NCBI GenBank assembly: GCA_902727935.1
Contig: CACVAX010000001.1
Span: 1 to 57,328 of the forward strand
Reading direction: 5' to 3'
DNA from: an uncultured Sulfurovum sp.
GTDB taxonomy: Bacteria > Campylobacterota > Campylobacteria > Campylobacterales > Sulfurovaceae
DNA: 57,328 nt
Shown: positions 52,452-57,328 of the stretch, piece after piece
Layout of the letters: each line of letters opens with the position of its first letter
Position numbering within the stretch: position 1 is the first letter of the stretch
The notes under the pieces: model-generated
Databases searched by the model: none
What the model was told of the DNA's origin: nothing
The model's input: only the letters and a program-made list of their open reading frames with translations
Position numbers and translations under genes: made by a program

Positions 52452-52472
52452 TTTAATGCAATGGGTACTTTA

Positions 52473-53288
52473 ATGAAGTTGGCATTTATTGGTGATATAG
52501 TTGGTAAACCAGGGCGTGATATTATTGCACAACATTTACCCAAGTTACGCAAAGACTATGGCTTAGATTTGGTCATTGCTAATTATGAAAATGCTTCACA
52601 TGGTTTTGGATTGACCAAAAAAAACTGTGAAGAACTTTTGAGTTATGGCATAGATGTTATGACAGGAGGTAACCATTCTTGGGATAAAAAAGAGGTTTTT
52701 TTATTGTATAAAGATTACCCTTTAATTCGTCCTATCAATTATCCTCGTAAAAGCCCTGGTGAAGGTTTATTAAAAATAGAAGTTTTAAATCATCAGGTTG
52801 CTATTATTAATGTGATGGGTCATTACACTATGCCCATGGTAGATAATCCTTTTATTATGATGGATGAGGTTGTGACGAAGTTAAAAGAAGAGGGTATTAA
52901 ACATATTATTGTAGACATACATGCAGAAGCAACAAGTGAAAAATTAGCGATGATGCACATTTTAAAAGAACGTGTTTCTGCTTTGTTCGGAACGCATACC
53001 CATGTAGGAACAGATGACCTCATGATAATAGATGGTTGTTGTTATGTTTCTGATGTTGGACTCACTGGATGCCGTGATGGTGTGATTGGGATGCAAAAAG
53101 ATATTCCAATGAACCGTTTCTTAACAGGAATTGGAGGGCATTTTGACATTGCTAAAAAATGTCAAAATATTTTACAAATAGTGGTTTTTGAATTGGATGA
53201 TGAGGGTCGTGGCGTTAAGGCTGAAAAGATTAAGATTTATGATAATGGGGAAGTGCGTAAATTTGATGCTAGGGAGGAATCGTATTAG
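52473..53288 (+). CDS. YmdB-type metallophosphoesterase (TIGR00282 family)
   Basis: 271 residues from ATG 52473 (MKLAFIGDIVGKPGRD); an ATG four codons earlier is possible. Metal ligands are visible in FIGDIVG, NYENASHG, TGGNHSWD, VDIHAEATSEK and FGTHTHVGTDD. Homologues such as B. subtilis YmdB hydrolyse cyclic nucleotides (2',3'-cAMP and others) and affect RNA and biofilm behaviour. Cytoplasmic. The role here is not visible from context. Confidence 0.9.
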   Translation: MKLAFIGDIVGKPGRDIIAQHLPKLRKDYGLDLVIANYENASHGFGLTKKNCEELLSYGIDVMTGGNHSWDKKEVFLLYKDYPLIRPINYPRKSPGEGLLKIEVLNHQVAIINVMGHYTMPMVDNPFIMMDEVVTKLKEEGIKHIIVDIHAEATSEKLAMMHILKERVSALFGTHTHVGTDDLMIIDGCCYVSDVGLTGCRDGVIGMQKDIPMNRFLTGIGGHFDIAKKCQNILQIVVFELDDEGRGVKAEKIKIYDNGEVRKFDAREESY

Positions 53289-53318
53289 TTTAATGGTATC
53301 TTAAACTAATTGCCTTTT
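53284..53318 (+). terminator. Terminator after the YmdB-type gene
   Basis: A 10-bp stem (ATTAGTTTAA with TTAAACTAAT, 7-base loop) overlapping the stop codon is followed by TGCCTTTTTAG. Confidence 0.7.
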
Positions 53319-53383
53319 TAGTGCTTCTTCGTTATAATTTCAACTATATTTCACGGAGCTATTTTTGCTTCGACTATTAAAGG

Positions 53384-53899
53384 ATGACTTTGCAAGGTAA
53401 AGTTTGGAAATTCGGTGATCATATTGACACCGACTTAATTATTGCTGCTAGATATCTGAATACATCTGAACCAAGTGAATTGGCGAAACATGTAATGGAA
53501 GATGCAGACCCTGAGTTTGTAAATAAAATGAGCGAAGGTGACATTATCGTAGCTGGTGAAAACTTTGGTTGTGGTTCAAGTCGTGAACATGCACCCATCG
53601 CACTCAAATCTGCTGGTGTTGCTGCGATTATTGCACCTACTTTTGCAAGAATCTTTTATAGAAATGCCTTTAACATGGGGCTGCCAATCTTCGAGCTGGA
53701 AGAATCAGCTGAAATTAATGAAGGTGATACAGTCAAAGTAGACATGGATAAGGGTGAAGTGATTAATATTACTCAGGCGAAAACTTATAAATTTTCGCCT
53801 ATTCCAGAGTTCATGCAAGAGTTAGTTGATGCTGGTGGGCTGATTGAGTTTGCGAAAAAAGAGATTCGTGAAAAAGAAATTGCAGAAGGTAAGGCTTAA
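53384..53899 (+). CDS. leuD: 3-Isopropylmalate dehydratase small subunit
   Basis: 171 residues. With LeuC it isomerises 2-isopropylmalate to 3-isopropylmalate. Motifs: [36 protein letters not shown] and [17 protein letters not shown]. The ATG used here overlaps AAAGGA; a TTG at 53390 would be better spaced from that RBS and shorten the protein by two residues. leuB follows after one base. leuC and leuA are not in the window. Confidence 0.95.
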   Translation: MTLQGKVWKFGDHIDTDLIIAARYLNTSEPSELAKHVMEDADPEFVNKMSEGDIIVAGENFGCGSSREHAPIALKSAGVAAIIAPTFARIFYRNAFNMGLPIFELEESAEINEGDTVKVDMDKGEVINITQAKTYKFSPIPEFMQELVDAGGLIEFAKKEIREKEIAEGKA

Positions 53900-53900
53900 G

Positions 53901-54971
53901 ATGACTAGAAATCATAAAATTGCTGTTATTAAAGGTGATGGAATTGGTCCAGAAATTATTGATGAAGCGATTAAAGTCTTGGATGCATTATCAGCGAATA
54001 TGGACTTTAATTTAGAGTATGATGAGTTTTTAATGGGAGGAGCTGCTTTAGATGAAGCAGGTGTGCCTTTACCAGATGAAACAATCCAAGGGGTAAAAAA
54101 GTCAGATGCTGTACTTTTTGGTGCTATTGGTGGGCCAAAATGGGATGGTGTTGAACGTCATTTACGTCCAGAATCTGGACTCTTAGCACTTAGAAAAGAG
54201 ATGGGTACTTTTGCAAACCTTCGTCCTGCAATAGTTTACGATGAACTTGTAAATGCTTCAACACTAAAACCCGATGTGGTTAAGGGTGTCGATATTATGG
54301 TAGTACGTGAATTAACAGGGGGTATCTATTTTGGAAAGCCAAGAGAACTTCTTGCAGACAGAGCTTATAATACAATGGTATATACACGTGATGAAGTAAT
54401 AAGAATCGCACATGTTGCTTTTGAAATTGCCATGAAACGTAATAAAAGAGTCTGTTCGGTAGATAAAGCAAATGTATTAGAAGTAAGTCAATTTTGGAGA
54501 GAAACGGTTATTGAAGTAGCTGAAGAGTATCCTGAAGTTGAGTTAACACACATGTATGTTGACAATGCAGCAATGCAACTTATTAGAGAGCCAAAACAGT
54601 TTGATGTTATTTTAACAGGAAATATTTTTGGTGATATTCTTTCAGATGCTGCTTCAATGTTAAGTGGTTCGATTGGACTTTTACCATCTGCGAGTACAGG
54701 AAAAGGGGTTGGTCTTTATGAGCCAATCCATGGTTCTGCTCCAGACATTGCTGGTCAAGGCATTGCGAACCCATTGGCAACAATTTCGTCGGCTTCGATG
54801 ATGTTACGTTATGCTTTAGGTGAAGAAGAAGCTGCGAATAAGATTGATGATGCGATTAAGAAGGCGTTGTCAAAAGGTTACAGAACAGGTGATCTTGGTG
54901 CTTATGATGCCAAAGAAGTATTATCTTGTTCTCAGATGGGTGATATTATTGCTAAATACGTTTCTAAGTAG
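53901..54971 (+). CDS. leuB: 3-Isopropylmalate dehydrogenase
   Basis: 356 residues from ATG 53901 ([19 protein letters not shown]); the frame stays open upstream but overlaps leuD. NAD-dependent oxidative decarboxylation in leucine synthesis. Motifs: [55 protein letters not shown] and [17 protein letters not shown]. leuD ends one base before, so the two are co-translated. Confidence 0.96.
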   Translation: MTRNHKIAVIKGDGIGPEIIDEAIKVLDALSANMDFNLEYDEFLMGGAALDEAGVPLPDETIQGVKKSDAVLFGAIGGPKWDGVERHLRPESGLLALRKEMGTFANLRPAIVYDELVNASTLKPDVVKGVDIMVVRELTGGIYFGKPRELLADRAYNTMVYTRDEVIRIAHVAFEIAMKRNKRVCSVDKANVLEVSQFWRETVIEVAEEYPEVELTHMYVDNAAMQLIREPKQFDVILTGNIFGDILSDAASMLSGSIGLLPSASTGKGVGLYEPIHGSAPDIAGQGIANPLATISSASMMLRYALGEEEAANKIDDAIKKALSKGYRTGDLGAYDAKEVLSCSQMGDIIAKYVSK

Positions 54972-54986
54972 ACGTATTTTTACTTA

Positions 54987-55007
54987 AAGAGGAATTTTAT
55001 TCCTCTT
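54987..55007. terminator. Hairpin at the leuB / 54997 gene convergence
   Basis: AAGAGGAAT-TTT-ATTCCTCTT, a 9-bp stem 16 bases past the leuB stop, followed by CTTCTTTT. It overlaps the last codons of the convergent gene (its Glu-rich end), so it is a shared terminator for leuB. Confidence 0.7.
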
Positions 55008-55296
55008 CTTCTTTTATAGGTTTATCTACGGCTTTTGCCATAATTTCCACATAACACTCTTTCCATCCATCTTCAACTACTGAACTTAGTTTGCTTGAAA
55101 TCTCTTCAAAAGTACATTCAGTTGCAAGTTCAGCTGTTTTACCAAATTTACAGTCAAAATCCCAATACATTGTTTTCTTGTTAGGTAACTCTTTTTTCTT
55201 CTCACGCTTTGCATATTTACGTAGTTCATTTTTAATAGCATCTACAGCTCTGTCTGGTTTAAGTCGGTCTTGTTCTATTTGAAATACTTTTTTCAT
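54997..55296 (-). CDS. DUF6172-like small protein
   Basis: 99 residues, basic N-terminus and acidic end (KEEEE). Features: MKKVFQIEQDRLKPDRAVDAI, NELRKYAKREKKKELP, YWDFDCKFG, VEIMAKAVDKP, which fit the small conserved DUF6172 proteins as I remember them. Function unknown; the Trp-Asp-Phe-Asp-Cys stretch is the most conserved-looking part. Divergent from the patatin gene. Confidence 0.72.
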   Translation of the reverse strand: MKKVFQIEQDRLKPDRAVDAIKNELRKYAKREKKKELPNKKTMYWDFDCKFGKTAELATECTFEEISSKLSSVVEDGWKECYVEIMAKAVDKPIKEEEE

Positions 55297-55346
55297 CTTT
55301 GTCCATTCGGATTTAATTTTTGGTATTATACTAGAAAAGAGTATAG

Positions 55347-56102
55347 ATGAAAATTACATTATCTTTAAGTGGTGGTGGTCTTCGTGGCGCAGCTCATGTA
55401 GGAGCTATCAAATTTTTAGAAGAGCAGGGTGTTGAAGTAACAGCTGTATCAGGTTCGAGTGCTGGAGCGATAGTGGGTCTTTTTTTAGCAGCTGGGTTAA
55501 AGAGTGATGATATGTTAGACTTTTTGAATTCATTGGAAAAAAAAGAACTATTTGTTTGGGCAAGTGGTGATATAGGTATTTTTAAGATGGATAAACTGGA
55601 GCAAAAATTAGAAGAGACTGTAGGCATAAAAAATTATTCTGAATTAAACATTCCTCTTTATACCTGTGTCACTGATATTGCTACAGGAGAAAGTTATTAC
55701 ATAAATAAAGGAAATCCTATCTCTTATACGGTTGCTTCATCAACAATCACACCTTTGTTTCGTGCGAAAAAAATTGGAGAATATTCTTATATAGATGGTG
55801 GCTTTTCTGATAACTTACCCGTTAAACCATTACAACAATATCATGAAAAAACTTTAGCAATTAACATCAACCCATTAAGAGGCGAAAGTTTAGAGTCTTT
55901 TAAATCATTAACCATTCGTTCTATACTTATAATGATACGTTCCAATTCCATGTCAGCCAAAAAATTGGCTGATGCTTTTTTTGAAGTTAAAGGGGTAGCG
56001 AACATGCATCTGTTTGATTTTTCAGAAATTGAAATGGCGTATGAGGCTGGGTACAATGAGTTAAAAGAACAATGGGAAACATTATCTCAAAAATTGATTT
56101 AA
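55347..56102 (+). CDS. Patatin-like phospholipase
   Basis: 251 residues. Oxyanion motif SGGGLRGAAHVGA, nucleophile Ser in VSGSSAGAI (GxSxG), and catalytic Asp in YIDGGFSDNLPVKP. A cytoplasmic or membrane-associated acyl hydrolase of the RssA/YchK type; the substrate is probably a phospholipid acyl chain. No signal peptide. It has no adjacent nucleotide cyclase, so there is no reason to call it a CBASS effector. Confidence 0.92.
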   Translation: MKITLSLSGGGLRGAAHVGAIKFLEEQGVEVTAVSGSSAGAIVGLFLAAGLKSDDMLDFLNSLEKKELFVWASGDIGIFKMDKLEQKLEETVGIKNYSELNIPLYTCVTDIATGESYYINKGNPISYTVASSTITPLFRAKKIGEYSYIDGGFSDNLPVKPLQQYHEKTLAININPLRGESLESFKSLTIRSILIMIRSNSMSAKKLADAFFEVKGVANMHLFDFSEIEMAYEAGYNELKEQWETLSQKLI

Positions 56103-56142
56103 AAAATTGGTATAATTTTATAATATATAGTATAGGACAGAT

Positions 56143-56979
56143 ATGGAAAAGCGAGTAAGAGTATTAATTGATTGTAATGATGCAAAAGGTTTAGTGTATA
56201 AAATCTCAAAAGTCTTTTATGATAGAGATTTAAATATAGAGAACAATAGAGAGTTTGTAGATAAAGAACAGGGTAAGTTTTTTATGCGTACAGTTGTTTC
56301 AGGTAATTTTGAAGTCAAAGAGTTAGAAAATGAATTAACAAAAATAATTCCTATTGATGCAAATTTAAGAGTAGTAGAGCCTAAACGTAAAAAGATTGTT
56401 ATTTTAGTAACGAAAGAGTCACATGCATTAGGAGATATTTTAATACGCCATGAAGCTGGAGAGTTAGATGCAGATATAGAGGCTGTTATTGCCAATCATG
56501 ACACATTAGAACATTTGGTTAGACGTTTTGATATTCCTTTTTTTAAAGTATCTGCTGAAGGAATGACAAGAGAAGAACATGAAAACCAAGTTATGATGTT
56601 AATTGACGAACAAAAATTTGACTATATAGTGTTAGCAAAGTATATGAGAATTTTGACTTTTAAGTTTGTAGAGGCTTATCCTCAAAAAATTATAAATATA
56701 CATCATTCATTTTTACCAGCATTTATAGGGGCAAATCCTTACAAACAAGCACATAAGCGAGGAGTAAAGATTATTGGAGCAACAGCACACTATGTTACTG
56801 ATGATTTAGATGAAGGTCCAATCATTGCACAAGATGTTATTCCTGTAAATCATAGGTTAGAATGGAAAGATATGCAAAAAGCAGGTAGAGATGTCGAGAA
56901 AATAGTGTTATCTCGGGCTTTAAACTATGTTTTGAATGACCGAGTTTTTGTCCATGGAAATAAAACAATAGTCTTTTAA
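56143..56979 (+). CDS. purU: Formyltetrahydrofolate deformylase
   Basis: 278 residues. An N-terminal ACT domain (~1-80, RVLIDCNDAKGLVYKISKVFY) precedes the formyltransferase-like domain with HHSFLPAFIGANPYKQAHKRGVKIIGATAHYV-type active-site residues (His in NIHHSFLP and ATAHYV, Asp in LDEGPI). It hydrolyses 10-formyl-THF to THF and formate, balancing one-carbon pools. Last protein gene before the rRNA operon. Confidence 0.95.
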   Translation: MEKRVRVLIDCNDAKGLVYKISKVFYDRDLNIENNREFVDKEQGKFFMRTVVSGNFEVKELENELTKIIPIDANLRVVEPKRKKIVILVTKESHALGDILIRHEAGELDADIEAVIANHDTLEHLVRRFDIPFFKVSAEGMTREEHENQVMMLIDEQKFDYIVLAKYMRILTFKFVEAYPQKIINIHHSFLPAFIGANPYKQAHKRGVKIIGATAHYVTDDLDEGPIIAQDVIPVNHRLEWKDMQKAGRDVEKIVLSRALNYVLNDRVFVHGNKTIVF

Positions 56980-57031
56980 ACGTGACAAGTAAAATAAATT
57001 CGACAAATTACGCATAAATTGGAAGAAACCC

Positions 57032-57060
57032 TTGACATCGGATGAGCATTTGTCTATAAT
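57032..57060 (+). promoter_or_regulatory. rRNA operon promoter
   Basis: TTGACA (57032-57037) and TATAAT (57055-57060) are both perfect sigma70 consensus boxes with 17-bp spacing. AT-rich DNA upstream may act as an UP element. Transcription should begin near 57067. Confidence 0.9.
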
Positions 57061-57124
57061 ACGCGTCCAAGAACAATGGGGACGACTTAGAGTTTAAGTC
57101 AGAGAGTCAACAGGGTTTTAAGAG

Positions 57125-57137
57125 TGATCTTTAACAA
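57125..57137 (+). promoter_or_regulatory. rRNA antitermination boxA
   Basis: TGATCTTTAACAA differs by one base from the E. coli rrn boxA TGCTCTTTAACAA and lies in the leader between promoter and 16S, the expected NusB/NusE binding place. Confidence 0.8.
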
Positions 57138-57269
57138 CTGAATATAAGTAAAACAAAACAACGTCTATTTGAGTTTTTTTCGATGTTTTTAATATAAAAA
57201 CACGACAAAAAGAGAAACTTAATTAGAGATTTTTAAGTGATTCTTTGAAATAGGTTTAAACTATTTCCA

Positions 57270-57328
<59 letters not shown>

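Larger units (their letters stand above)
56980..57269. other. rRNA operon promoter and leader region
   Basis: 290 bases without a gene, holding the sigma70-type promoter (57032-57060), GC-containing discriminator ACGCG, boxA (57125-57137) and an AT-rich pre-16S leader ending just before the mature 16S start. Confidence 0.85.

Noticed and set aside
55347-56102. Patatin as a CBASS-type defence effector.
   Set aside because: No cyclic nucleotide synthase or sensor is nearby; neighbours are leuB, a DUF6172-like gene and purU, and the protein fits housekeeping RssA-type patatins.

Overview
The window is AT-rich chromosomal DNA of a member of the Campylobacterota (Epsilonproteobacteria). The last ~60 bases are the 5' end of a 16S rRNA gene of that group. 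Other pointers are the acpP-fabF-accA cluster, an HQWRQP-type histidine kinase, a glutamine synthetase without the adenylylation tyrosine, and CxxCH cytochromes. The genus cannot be fixed by reading alone.

Region 1 (1-2700) is the most unusual. A surface protein cut by the window start (PKD-like, DUF285/BspA-like repeats, DUF1566) is followed by a small secreted DUF1566 protein. Their last 141 coding bases align without gaps. All 25 mismatches fit mutation of adenines in a shared template, and third codon positions are almost unchanged, while the sequence just upstream differs at many synonymous sites. This is the signature of diversity-generating retroelement (DGR) variable regions. No reverse transcriptase or template repeat was seen in the window. 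A secreted protein made of three exact-length 32-residue repeats follows.

Region 2 (2885-13159) is accessory and almost wholly cell-envelope. It holds a protein with strictly periodic cysteines, a two-component system, and a divergent set of lipoproteins and secreted proteins. The set includes two lipoprotein caspase-like (C14) peptidases, one with DUF4384 and one with a WD40 propeller, plus a second DUF4384 lipoprotein, a CsgG-like lipoprotein, an outer-membrane barrel, an ankyrin protein and proteins sharing a short DS..GT-like motif.

Region 3 (13185-31150) is mostly housekeeping: L,D-transpeptidase, glnA, PHP phosphatase, Bax-like glucosaminidase, acpP-fabF-accA, a class II cytochrome c behind a CRP/FNR-like site, dbpA, argJ, a K+ channel, rpmB, rpe-trpF-exonuclease, a SPOR lipoprotein, pyrB-pabB and a DksA-like protein.

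Region 4 (31170-41105) looks like an iron-responsive envelope redox locus. A tight operon (imelysin, di-heme oxidoreductase, imelysin-like lipoprotein, fatty acid hydroxylase, porin, di-heme cytochrome c peroxidase) and an FMN-binding protein with two small membrane proteins are bracketed by Fur-box-like palindromes. A DUF2325 gene and a Cys-tailed ankyrin gene are transcribed away from the same boxes. ApbE, which attaches FMN to such proteins, lies at 47184-48116, and feoAB with its own Fur-like palindrome at 49333.

Region 5 (41256-46865) is a MoxR AAA+ ATPase / ankyrin / VWA-metallopeptidase-like operon with a duplicated ankyrin gene. Region 6 (46926-57328) holds apbE, an OprD-like porin, feoAB, membrane proteins, a YmdB-type phosphodiesterase, leuD-leuB, a patatin, purU and the promoter, boxA and start of an rRNA operon.
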